Shown here: piece after piece, positions 1 to 6,421 of the stretch | Layout of the letters: every line of letters begins with the position of its first letter | Numbering within the stretch: the stretch's first letter is position 1 | Assembly: GCA_008501785.1 (NCBI GenBank) | Contig: QQUD01000962.1 | Span: 1 to 7,616 of the forward strand | Length of the DNA: 7,616 nt | Source of the DNA: Chloroflexota bacterium | GTDB lineage: Bacteria > Chloroflexota > Anaerolineae > Promineifilales > Promineifilaceae | Direction of reading: 5' to 3' | Notes under the pieces: model-generated | Databases searched by the model: none | The model's input: the letters and a program-made list of their open reading frames with translations, nothing else | Told to the model about the DNA's origin: nothing | Program-made: the position numbers and the translations under genes

Positions 1-46
1 TGCCGGGAAGACCCAGAACAAAATAAGGAAGAAATTTGTCATGCAA

Positions 47-262
47 TTGTCATTCCGAGGTCTGCCGAGGAATCTTGCTTTGAGGCAGAGGGTTCTTGAT
101 AGACACGAAGCAAGATTTCTCACTCCGCAGACTGCGTTCGAAATGACAACTTTCTTAGTAGAGCCTGTGCTGAGGCCCTGCGAAGTATCCGCCGAGAAAT
201 CCCTAGCGTCTTTACTGTACAGAACGTAGGGATTTCTCTTCGAAGACTCATCGAAATGACAT
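47..262. repeat. Two adjacent palindromic intergenic repeat units
   Basis: The first unit (47-149) starts TTGTCATTCCGAGG and ends GAAATGACAA. Its left arm (47-80) is complementary, with a few mismatches and an insertion, to its right arm (108-149), so the unit folds into one long hairpin. The second unit (about 150-262) has an inner stem of GAGAAATCCCTA (from 194) with TAGGGATTTCTC (ending 238) around a 14-nt loop, and ends CGAAATGACAT; its left outer arm is degraded. Both resemble the TGTCATTTCGA...GAGAAATCT family of dispersed palindromes common between genes in Chloroflexota and Bacteroidota; that family assignment is from memory. The element begins 12 bases after the stop codon of the leftward CpXC gene, so it may also end that transcript. 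An open frame at 41-229 lies wholly inside the repeat and is not treated as a gene. Positions 1-46 show nothing recognisable. Confidence 0.75.
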
Positions 263-273
263 AGTTTGCGTTT

Positions 274-1617
274 TTACGATTGCCCAACTCTCGTACTAAT
301 CAGCGACTTAACTTGTAACAGTCGCGCATTCAATCCTTCATCTGCCGTTTGGCCAGCTTGTTCAATAACCTGATCAATCATTTTCAGCAAATCCTCAGAA
401 AGCAGCTCTGCATTTTCATCTAGCATTTTTTGCTGCTCTTCCAAAGATTCGGTTCGTACCAACTGATTTAGAAACTGAACATGTGGCGGCATCTGTTCTT
501 CCATTTTCTGCACAATCAATCCCTGAATCGAAACAAGCGTCTGCAGCAATTCTTGATCACCCTGCTGCTCAGCCTGTGCTGTTTGCATTTGCAAGACATA
601 CATGAACATATCTTCGATCTTGTCTGCATTTGCCGCCAGTGCCGCTTCTTTGTCTGGTGCTTCAACAACAGCTTGCAACGTCTCCATCGCAACTTGCACA
701 GCTTTTTCTGATTGCTCACGCATCGATTTTTGCCATTCCAACAAATCTTCGCGCAAAGATGTCAACTGCTGCGCAACATCTTTGTCCAATTTTTCTTGTT
801 TCTCAATTTCTTCAGTCATCAGGCTAAAGAAATCATATGTCAAAGCAGATTGGCCGGTGGAAACTATCCCATCGAGAATGTCCTGTTCGCCTAAGTTTAT
901 CAAGATATGATCCAACAACAATTGGGGGGAGAGTGCGCCCGCTTTTTTGGCATCCCGATTTAAGGCATGCAGTGCCATTTGCCGTTTTTCAATACGTTTG
1001 CCAATGGGCGTTTGTGTCATTAATTTGGCACGCAAGTTAATGAGCGGCAGCAGTTGCTGATCGTCGTTCATTTGAGAAGCCGCATCAATATACGATTGCA
1101 GCATAGCAAAAAACGCATCATCGATTTGTGACAAGTTTTCCTTAATGAGATGGTCTGCCACATCTTTATCAGCACGAGCCAGCGTTGCCAACAGTTCGGA
1201 CTGCTTGCGCTGGTGTGCAATCATTTCTTTGGTAATACCTTCGGTTTCCAACACCTCTTCCATGAAGGTTTGCATATTTATCATGATTTGAGGCTGGAAC
1301 ATGTAAGCACGGCGCTCTTCAGGCGGTAAGCTGTCCATTGCCTGCTGGGTTAGCTGCCCAATCATTTGCTCACGCTGCGTTGTTTCTAAATTCATTTGCT
1401 GTGGAATATGTACGATAAATTTTTCGTATTCCGCATCATGGAAAAGCAAGATGGTGGACATTTGTCCGCCATAACCACAGCTTGGGCAAACCGCCATGTT
1501 GAGCTGACCGTTCAACAATTGTTGTTTGAGTTGTGGTGTTTGTTTTGTATCAACGAACTGATGAACTTCAGCCGTATAGGGTGTGCCACATTGGGGACAC
1601 GTAATCTGTGTGTGCAT
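274..1617 (-). CDS. CpXC domain-containing zinc-binding protein with long helical C-terminal region
   Basis: The 447-residue product opens with a CpXC-type domain: C7-x-x-C10-G and C44-P-S-C47-G, separated by a segment containing LLNGQLN, which is typical of that family. The four cysteines probably bind one zinc ion. The domain covers roughly residues 5-130. The remaining 300 or so residues are rich in Glu, Gln, Leu and Met with no signal peptide or membrane segment, and look wholly alpha-helical, partly coiled coil, which suggests a cytoplasmic scaffold or interaction protein. No enzymatic motif is visible and the molecular function of CpXC proteins is not established. The frame stays open upstream, but the ATG at 1617 is chosen because AAGGAGA lies 4 bases before it and the CPQCG motif follows at once; the 50 upstream codons overlap the kinase gene and look unlike protein. 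It lies 37 bases after the kinase stop codon on the same strand, so the two are probably co-transcribed. Confidence 0.85.
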   Translation of the reverse strand: MHTQITCPQCGTPYTAEVHQFVDTKQTPQLKQQLLNGQLNMAVCPSCGYGGQMSTILLFHDAEYEKFIVHIPQQMNLETTQREQMIGQLTQQAMDSLPPEERRAYMFQPQIMINMQTFMEEVLETEGITKEMIAHQRKQSELLATLARADKDVADHLIKENLSQIDDAFFAMLQSYIDAASQMNDDQQLLPLINLRAKLMTQTPIGKRIEKRQMALHALNRDAKKAGALSPQLLLDHILINLGEQDILDGIVSTGQSALTYDFFSLMTEEIEKQEKLDKDVAQQLTSLREDLLEWQKSMREQSEKAVQVAMETLQAVVEAPDKEAALAANADKIEDMFMYVLQMQTAQAEQQGDQELLQTLVSIQGLIVQKMEEQMPPHVQFLNQLVRTESLEEQQKMLDENAELLSEDLLKMIDQVIEQAGQTADEGLNARLLQVKSLISTRVGQS

Positions 1618-1654
1618 GTATTCTCCTTGGAATGTCATTGAAGACAATGACTTG

Positions 1655-3247
1655 TTAATCTCTTGGTAATGAAAATGTAAATGTGGTGCCGGGGCAGTTC
1701 TCGTTGTTGCTGAACCAAATACGGCCGTTATGCGCCTCCACAATTGACTTCGACAGAAACAGTCCAAGCCCCGTACCTTCTGTTTTGCGGCTCAGTGCAT
1801 TATCTAGCCGCGAGAATTTCTGAAAAATTCGGCCCTTTTGATGATCGGGAATACCGATCCCACAATCTTTGACCGAAACTGTAACATGTTCGGAATGAAC
1901 ACCCCCAATAATGCGAATTTCCCCTCCGTCGGGGGAATATTTGATGGCATTGTTTACCAGGTTGTTCATCACTTGTGTTAAACGGCGCTCATCACCCGTT
2001 ACAGGTGGGAATTCTGGTGGAAAGTCAATGATTAATTTATGCTTTTTCGTCTGGCTGCCAAACTTGCGCACGACATTGGCTACAATCGAAACGAGCAACA
2101 CATCATCACTTATTTCCAGATTAAATGTACCTGCCTGTAATCGGGAAACTTCCAGCAAGCTATCGATCAGATCAGTCAGATTGTCGGCTTCTTCTTCAAT
2201 GACTTGTAACGACTCTTGCACAATTTCTGGAGACCAGTTGGCGTCTTGCCGCTGTAAAGTACCTGCGTATCCTTTGATGATGGAAACAGGCGTTTTCAAT
2301 TCGTGGCTGACAACTGAGATAAACGTTTTTTGCAGTGCTTCTTCTTCGCGGTAGCGGGTCAAGTCGCGCACATTGGCGATGATGTCTGTCATACGGCCGT
2401 TTTCATCCATCAGCGGCGCGTAGGTGATGCCGAGGCTGATTAAACGGCCGTCAGCAGATTGGTGCAGCGCGTTATCCGGGTGCCTTAGATCACCTTCAAC
2501 GTAAAGATGAGCTGCACCGGGCAGCGGCCATTCATTCGCCAACGCCTGATGCAAATCCATTTCTGTGCGTAAGTTCTCCCACTCAATCACATCGGCATGA
2601 TTGCGGCCAATAGCATCTTCAGATCGCCATCCCGTCATCGCACTCAGGGCACGATTAAACACCGAAATCTTCAATGCGGGGTCTACAATCATGACGCCAT
2701 CGGCACTGTCATCCAAAATCGCATCTAAGCGCTGCTTTTCCTGGTTGATTTGCTGATAAAGTCGGGCATTTTTCACAGCAATTGCGGCTTGTTCGGCAAA
2801 ACTGCGTAACAATGCAGGCGCATCATCCACAATGTAATAGCTGCCAGACATAAACACATAGATAACACCGATATTGTCTTCCCCAATTTTCAGAGGTAGA
2901 CGAATCATTTGGGTCAATCCCATATCTGCTTTTTGGGCCACAATACGCAGCCTACGCGTTAGTTCAGTCTCTGGGCCATTTTCTTCATCTGCTGGCAAAT
3001 CTCGCAGCAATGGAGCAAAGTGGTCTACAACTGGAGCTGGAATGCCATGAACGGCCACAACCTGGAGCATCCTTGTATTTGAATCTTCCAATGCAATCAG
3101 TCCAGCTTTGCCAGATACTAATTCAACGGCGGCACGCAAAATTAAACGCAACAAATCGGCGATATCTAATTCGGCCGTTAACGCCCGCGTAATCGCCAAC
3201 AAATATTCACGCTGCAAAATTCGCACATCTACTATCGATCTAGCCAT
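1655..3247 (-). CDS. Soluble GAF-PAS sensor histidine kinase
   Basis: The 530-residue product has, in order, a GAF domain (about 25-160), a PAS domain (about 172-290, with FNRALSAMTGW), a HisKA dimerisation domain (about 305-370) and a HATPase_c domain (about 416-528). The H box VVSHELKTP places the phosphorylated histidine at H315. The N box NNLVNNAIKYS, the G1 motif DCGIGI (from D461), the F box IFQKFSR and the G2 motif GTGLGL (from G491) are all intact, so the kinase should be active. There is no membrane segment, signal peptide or HAMP domain, so it should sense an intracellular cue or ligand. No response regulator gene lies in the window, making it an orphan kinase here. Start choice: the ATG at 3247 has AAGGA 7 bases upstream and a promoter-like -10 just before it. 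A longer frame from an ATG at 3304 would add 19 residues outside the GAF fold and would place that -10 inside the gene. The CpXC gene follows after 37 bases. Confidence 0.92.
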   Translation of the reverse strand: MARSIVDVRILQREYLLAITRALTAELDIADLLRLILRAAVELVSGKAGLIALEDSNTRMLQVVAVHGIPAPVVDHFAPLLRDLPADEENGPETELTRRLRIVAQKADMGLTQMIRLPLKIGEDNIGVIYVFMSGSYYIVDDAPALLRSFAEQAAIAVKNARLYQQINQEKQRLDAILDDSADGVMIVDPALKISVFNRALSAMTGWRSEDAIGRNHADVIEWENLRTEMDLHQALANEWPLPGAAHLYVEGDLRHPDNALHQSADGRLISLGITYAPLMDENGRMTDIIANVRDLTRYREEEALQKTFISVVSHELKTPVSIIKGYAGTLQRQDANWSPEIVQESLQVIEEEADNLTDLIDSLLEVSRLQAGTFNLEISDDVLLVSIVANVVRKFGSQTKKHKLIIDFPPEFPPVTGDERRLTQVMNNLVNNAIKYSPDGGEIRIIGGVHSEHVTVSVKDCGIGIPDHQKGRIFQKFSRLDNALSRKTEGTGLGLFLSKSIVEAHNGRIWFSNNENCPGTTFTFSLPRD

Positions 3248-3271
3248 CTCAATTTCCTTCGTCAGCCTGGG

Positions 3272-3280
3272 ATTGTAACA
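3272..3280 (-). promoter_or_regulatory. Extended -10 promoter candidate for the histidine kinase gene
   Basis: Reading leftward, the sequence is TGTTACAAT, an extended -10 (TG, one base, then TACAAT, 5 of 6 to TATAAT). Only a poor -35 (TCGTAA, 3 of 6) lies 17 bases further upstream. Transcription would start near 3265, leaving a leader of about 18 bases that just holds the ribosome binding site of the ATG at 3247. Confidence 0.4.
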
Positions 3281-3340
3281 TACGCCTTCAGAAGTTACGA
3301 TCATATCTTTCTTGCATTAAATAAACGTAAACACTCGCGA

Positions 3341-3419
3341 AAAGTGCATTGCACTTTCCTGGGTGCATTGCACTTATTGCAGACCAGGTGCAACGCGCTT
3401 AAAAAAGTGCGATGCACCC
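3341..3419. promoter_or_regulatory. Four-copy GTGCATTGCAC palindrome array, probable operator cluster
   Basis: Four related 11-bp palindromes are centred at 3349, 3368, 3393 and 3412: GTGCATTGCAC, GTGCATTGCAC, GTGCAACGCGC and GTGCGATGCAC. The first extends to the near-perfect 17-mer AAAGTGCATTGCACTTT (8 bp, central T, 8 bp). Centre spacings are 19, 25 and 19 bp, so the cluster is itself symmetric. GGGTGCATTGCACTT (3361-3375) and AAGTGCGATGCACCC (3405-3419) are inverse complements with one mismatch. The array sits between the divergent kinase and acetyltransferase promoters, as expected for binding sites of a dimeric regulator controlling both. A dispersed repeat or RNA hairpin is the alternative. 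The cognate regulator is not identified. Confidence 0.6.
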
Positions 3420-3436
3420 ACAACCCTTACCCACCG

Positions 3437-3466
3437 TTCGCAACGATTGGCAAAAATGCGTAAAAT
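3437..3466 (+). promoter_or_regulatory. Promoter candidate for the GNAT/cNMP-binding gene
   Basis: A -35 TTCGCA (3437-3442, 4 of 6 to TTGACA) and a -10 TAAAAT (3461-3466, 5 of 6) are separated by 18 bases. Transcription would start near 3473, about 30 bases before the ATG at 3504. The 9-mer GCAACGATT occurs at 3440-3448, overlapping the -35 edge, and again at 3477-3485, just after the predicted start, so it may be a second operator pair. Confidence 0.45.
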
Positions 3467-3503
3467 AGGACCACTTGCAACGATTCTGTAGGAGTTTGCC
3501 GCC

Positions 3504-5096
3504 ATGGATGCAAAAGTAACCGTTCGAGAAGTGACGGAATCTGACCTGGAAGGTGTGAGGGAGCTGTTTTACCGCAGCTACGGCGAAGATTACCCATATA
3601 AAGAATTTTACAGTGATGAATGGCTCAAACGCAGCATTTATCAGGACAGTTACCTTTTTCTGTTAGCAGAAATCAATCAGAAAGTGGTGGGAACAGCCTC
3701 TGTCTATTTTGAGGTTGGTGCCTATTCAGATTTATGTGGTGAGTTCGGTCGCCTTGCAGTGCATCCTGATTATCGCGGAGTTGGCGTGGGCAGTGCATTG
3801 ATGGAAAAACGTCTGGCGTTTGCTACCAAGCGACTACATTTTGGATTAACAGAGTGTCGCACTGCACATTCCTACGCCCAACAAATCTCTGAAAGGTTCG
3901 GATTACGTGCTATTGGATTTTTGCCACAAAAAGTGCTGCTTGATGAACGTGAAAGCCTGGTGATGATGGCCCGCACGTTTGGTCCTTCTGTTGAACTGCG
4001 CTCAAATCATCCACGTGTCATTCCTGAAGTGTTCTTGTTGGGGCAGCTAGCTTTAACCAATATGGGATTAAAAAGCGATTTAATTGCAGTTGATGATGCA
4101 GATGGCTACCCCATTGGCACACAGTTTCAAGTTGAAGAGCTGTCAGAATCTGTGCTGCCTTATTTGCTGCGCATTGAGCGTGGTAGATTGTCACGGCGGC
4201 ATGTGTTTGGCAATTTGCAGTTGAGTTACGGGCTGTTTATGCTGGAATCACGAAATTCTCGCTATTTAGTAGCGCGTGAGGATGACCAGATTGTAGGAGC
4301 GATTGGGTTTACGCTGGATTATATCGGCCGTTCTATTAAGGTCGTGGAGATGATTGATTTGCGGGACGATGTGGCCGGTTTTCTGCTGAAAGAGTTGGAC
4401 CAATGGGCGAAGGAAATTTACAAGGCAGAATATATTGAAATCACAGTGAGCGCCTATTGGCCAGATGTACAGCGCACACTCAGCAATCTTGGGTTTGTAC
4501 CGGTAGCTTACTGCCCCTCATTTGTTTTTCATGAAGTAGAGCGATTGGACACTATTAAAATGGCGAAGCTCTATGTTCCGCTGAATATTGACGATGTGCA
4601 GTTAACTGAAGGCAGCCGCGAGATTTTCGAGCTGGTACGCGCCGGGTTTGAGGAAAAGCGGTTGGGCATCGAAGTGAATGAAACAACACGACACATGGCG
4701 ATTTTTGAGGGTCTTGAAGAAGGTGAGTTAACTAAGATTGCCGGTTTGTGTCAGGTGATGTCGGTAAAGGCGGGTGAGGTGATTTTGCGGGCAGGGGAGA
4801 AGGGGAAGGCGTTTTTTATGGTGAAAGACGGCCGTTTAAACATCTACGCCCCTGACGGTGAAAAGCAAATCGGGCAGGTACTGGCAGGCGACTTTTTAGG
4901 TGAAATCTCATTGGTCAGTCAGCAGCCGTTTACGGCAACGGCCGTTGCCGCCACTGATGTGCAGCTCGTCGCCCTCAACCATCAAGATTTCGAGCATTTG
5001 ATCAATCGACATCCCCGCATTGGCATGAGAATTATGCGTAATATTGCCATTTCTGTGGGGGAAAAGCTACGCCAACTTAACAATTCACAAATTTAA
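3504..5096 (+). CDS. GNAT acetyltransferase fused to a C-terminal cyclic-nucleotide-binding-like domain
   Basis: The 530-residue product has three parts. Residues 6-160 are a GNAT fold with an acetyl-CoA-binding motif A (LAVHPDYRGVGVGSALM, R91 to G96). Residues about 236-345 look like a second, degenerate GNAT fold (LVAREDDQIVGAIGF, then a late NLGFVPV motif) without a clear RxxGxG. Residues about 395-515 are a CRP-like cyclic-nucleotide-binding domain (MAIFEGLEEGEL, then AGEVILRAGEKG, then GDFLGEISL). The phosphate cassette keeps GE at 466-467, but the position of the usual arginine is F476 (QQPFTATAVA), so normal cAMP binding is doubtful. No helix-turn-helix follows, so this is not a transcription factor. 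The likely role is acetylation of a protein or small molecule gated by a ligand, analogous to mycobacterial Pat but in reversed domain order. AGGAG at 3490-3494 lies 9 bases before the ATG. It is divergent from the kinase gene. The substrate is unknown. Confidence 0.88.
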   Translation: MDAKVTVREVTESDLEGVRELFYRSYGEDYPYKEFYSDEWLKRSIYQDSYLFLLAEINQKVVGTASVYFEVGAYSDLCGEFGRLAVHPDYRGVGVGSALMEKRLAFATKRLHFGLTECRTAHSYAQQISERFGLRAIGFLPQKVLLDERESLVMMARTFGPSVELRSNHPRVIPEVFLLGQLALTNMGLKSDLIAVDDADGYPIGTQFQVEELSESVLPYLLRIERGRLSRRHVFGNLQLSYGLFMLESRNSRYLVAREDDQIVGAIGFTLDYIGRSIKVVEMIDLRDDVAGFLLKELDQWAKEIYKAEYIEITVSAYWPDVQRTLSNLGFVPVAYCPSFVFHEVERLDTIKMAKLYVPLNIDDVQLTEGSREIFELVRAGFEEKRLGIEVNETTRHMAIFEGLEEGELTKIAGLCQVMSVKAGEVILRAGEKGKAFFMVKDGRLNIYAPDGEKQIGQVLAGDFLGEISLVSQQPFTATAVAATDVQLVALNHQDFEHLINRHPRIGMRIMRNIAISVGEKLRQLNNSQI

Positions 5097-5136
5097 TTGC
5101 CGTAATTCTCTTGCGCCCCTTTGGGTCTGCCAGATC

Positions 5137-5309
5137 AAACATGTTTATGGAAGTTAAATAAATAATCAGGTAATAGAAAACTACAAAATGTGGCCCTGTC
5201 ATTCCCGCGCAGGCGGGAATCTACTCGACTACGTCATGGATTCCCGCCTGCGCGGGAATGACAAGTTCCCTATTACCGTTTTATTTTCTTAACGTTCATA
5301 AACATGTTT
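5137..5309. repeat. Nested inverted-repeat element in a convergent intergenic region
   Basis: Outer arms 5137-5176 and 5270-5309, each 40 bases, are inverse complements at 33 of 40 positions without gaps. Each begins at its outer end with the palindrome AAACATGTTT. They enclose a perfect 25-bp inverted repeat (5197-5221 and 5239-5263) around a 17-base loop. The arrangement suggests a miniature non-autonomous element, or one palindrome inserted into another; no target-site duplication was recognised outside 5137 or 5309. It lies between the ends of two converging genes and could also stop transcription from both sides. Apart from it, the 270-base gap 5097-5366 contains only a small palindrome, TCGAATTCATTCGA (5323-5336), flanked by two copies of GATGTCG (5319 and 5335). 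Confidence 0.7.
5197..5263. repeat. Perfect 25-bp inverted repeat with dRS3-like core
   Basis: Each arm contains ATTCCCGCGCAGGCGGGAAT or its complement, which fits the pattern ATTCCC-N8-GGGAAT known as dRS3 in Neisseria and seen as dispersed repeats in many other bacteria. The outer ends are TGTCATTC and GAATGACA. The GC-rich arms contrast with the AT-rich surroundings, consistent with an inserted element. The arms are identical with no mismatch, suggesting recent arrival or maintained pairing. Confidence 0.85.
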
Positions 5310-5366
5310 TCAGACTCAGATGTCGAATTCATTCGATGTCGCTGATAGCAAAATATTTTTGAAGGT

Positions 5367-6203
5367 TTACACGCTACATGAAGCAAGATATGCATTGACA
5401 GAATTAGAAAACGAAATTTCGCCATTTTTAACAGCATCATTATATTTTCGATACCAATTGTACATATGGGACCGAGCATCTTGAAACTCATGCAGCATCA
5501 GCTTTACAAACGGACCACCCCCATTTAAAAATCCACTTTCCATAAAATCACGTTCTGCTTGCTGCCGGTCATAATCCAGGCGAATTATTTTTGATGACCA
5601 TCCCCGTTTTTGCCACGTTAGCTGCGCATAACTAGCTCGCCAATCGCCATCAAATGGCATCCCAACAGAACCTGAATTAACAACCATCGTTTGATCAACT
5701 TGTCGAATAAAAGATTTGTGGGTATGCCCGGTACAGAAAACGGCCGGGGCCTTGCCAATTTGTTGGCGAATCTTCTCTTCAGAGTCAGTGGCTTGAATGC
5801 CATCGCGGTTGCCGTTCATCGATGCGTGAGTGAGGCGCAATTCGGAGCCATCGGGGGCATTGAGGGTGAAGTGGTTGGGTAACGGCCGTAACTCCTCCAC
5901 CGACCCATTCAACCGCTGAAACGTCCAATAAGCATGTTTTTGCTTCTCATCCACCCGCATAGAATTAGCACTATCCTCTAAAAAACTGAGGATATAATCC
6001 TCGTGATTGCCACGTAAAATACGCCAGCCAAACTTTTTCGCCTGGGCCTGCACAAAACGCCAACAGGCTAACGGTCGAGGTCCACGATTCACCACATCCC
6101 CATTCACGATCACCGCATCTGGCTGCCAAAGTGAAATATCTTCAGCAACACATTCCAATGCAGCCAAATTTCCGTGAATATCAGACAAAACAGCAACTTT
6201 CAT
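5367..6203 (-). CDS. Calcineurin-like metallophosphoesterase
   Basis: The 278-residue product carries the full di-metal phosphoesterase signature: D8-I-H10-G-N, G-D36, G-N66-H67-E, H126 in THASMNG, and G-H160-T-H162. It fits the YfcE/MJ0936-like or diadenosine-tetraphosphatase-like branch of calcineurin phosphoesterases and should hydrolyse a phosphodiester or phosphomonoester in the cytoplasm using two metal ions; the substrate cannot be read from sequence. It is somewhat longer than the minimal 160-250-residue members because of a C-terminal tail (about 205-278) rich in aromatic and charged residues. Start choice: TAGGA ends 9 bases before the ATG at 6203. A TTG at 6212 is in frame but lies only one base from that Shine-Dalgarno, so it is rejected. 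There is no signal peptide. The gene is divergent from the LysR regulator, which is a candidate controller, and its 3' end faces the acetyltransferase gene. Confidence 0.9.
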   Translation of the reverse strand: MKVAVLSDIHGNLAALECVAEDISLWQPDAVIVNGDVVNRGPRPLACWRFVQAQAKKFGWRILRGNHEDYILSFLEDSANSMRVDEKQKHAYWTFQRLNGSVEELRPLPNHFTLNAPDGSELRLTHASMNGNRDGIQATDSEEKIRQQIGKAPAVFCTGHTHKSFIRQVDQTMVVNSGSVGMPFDGDWRASYAQLTWQKRGWSSKIIRLDYDRQQAERDFMESGFLNGGGPFVKLMLHEFQDARSHMYNWYRKYNDAVKNGEISFSNSVNAYLASCSV

Positions 6204-6346
6204 TTCAATCAATCCTAATTTGCAACAATAAACTGCCAGGTTAACACTAGCTTCAACAGTCTATTGAGAACATGTAACTTTAAATGGTTTGGGAAACTTC
6301 ATGGGGGGCAGTGGTCCGCACCGAATGAAAATCCATTAAACAACTT

Positions 6347-6371
6347 TACCATAATGCATTCCATAATGGTA
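6347..6371. promoter_or_regulatory. Interrupted palindrome, candidate LysR-type operator
   Basis: TACCATAAT (6347-6355) and ATAATGGTA (6363-6371) are inverse complements with one mismatch around a 7-base spacer. The same stretch also reads as a direct repeat of CCATAATG (6349 and 6361, 12 bases apart). It ends three bases before the extended -10 of the LysR gene, where the regulator could repress itself and act on the divergent phosphoesterase gene. This role is inferred from position and symmetry. The rest of the 218-base gap 6204-6421 shows no feature I can support. Confidence 0.5.
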
Positions 6372-6373
6372 GG

Positions 6374-6382
6374 TGATACAAT
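6374..6382 (+). promoter_or_regulatory. Extended -10 promoter for the LysR-type regulator gene
   Basis: TGATACAAT is an extended -10: TG, one base, then TACAAT (5 of 6 to the consensus). No good -35 is present 16-18 bases upstream, where the palindrome lies instead. Transcription would start near 6389, about 33 bases before the ATG. Confidence 0.45.
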
Positions 6383-6421
6383 TTATGATTGATATAAAAA
6401 AAATTTATAGCAGAAGGTATG

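Noticed and set aside
41..229. 62-codon rightward open frame near the left edge
   Set aside because: It lies entirely in the palindromic repeat units, has no ribosome binding site, and its peptide is composed of repeat-derived sequence.
1618..1767. 50-codon N-terminal extension of the CpXC protein
   Set aside because: It overlaps the 3' end of the kinase gene, reads as non-protein-like sequence, and a strong AAGGAGA precedes the internal ATG at 1617.
1911..2354. 147-codon rightward open frame antisense to the histidine kinase
   Set aside because: It is the antisense of intact HisKA and HATPase domain sequence, with no start signals and no recognisable protein features.
3248..3304. 19-codon N-terminal extension of the histidine kinase from an ATG at 3304
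   Set aside because: The ATG at 3247 has a better Shine-Dalgarno, and a promoter-like extended -10 falls within the proposed extension.
5097..5136. Search for a classical terminator directly after the acetyltransferase gene
   Set aside because: No GC-rich stem with a T run is visible; only the repeat element further on could serve.
5273..5491. 72-codon leftward open frame overlapping the end of the metallophosphoesterase gene
   Set aside because: It lies in another frame over a well-supported gene and runs into the intergenic repeat arm; no support as a gene.
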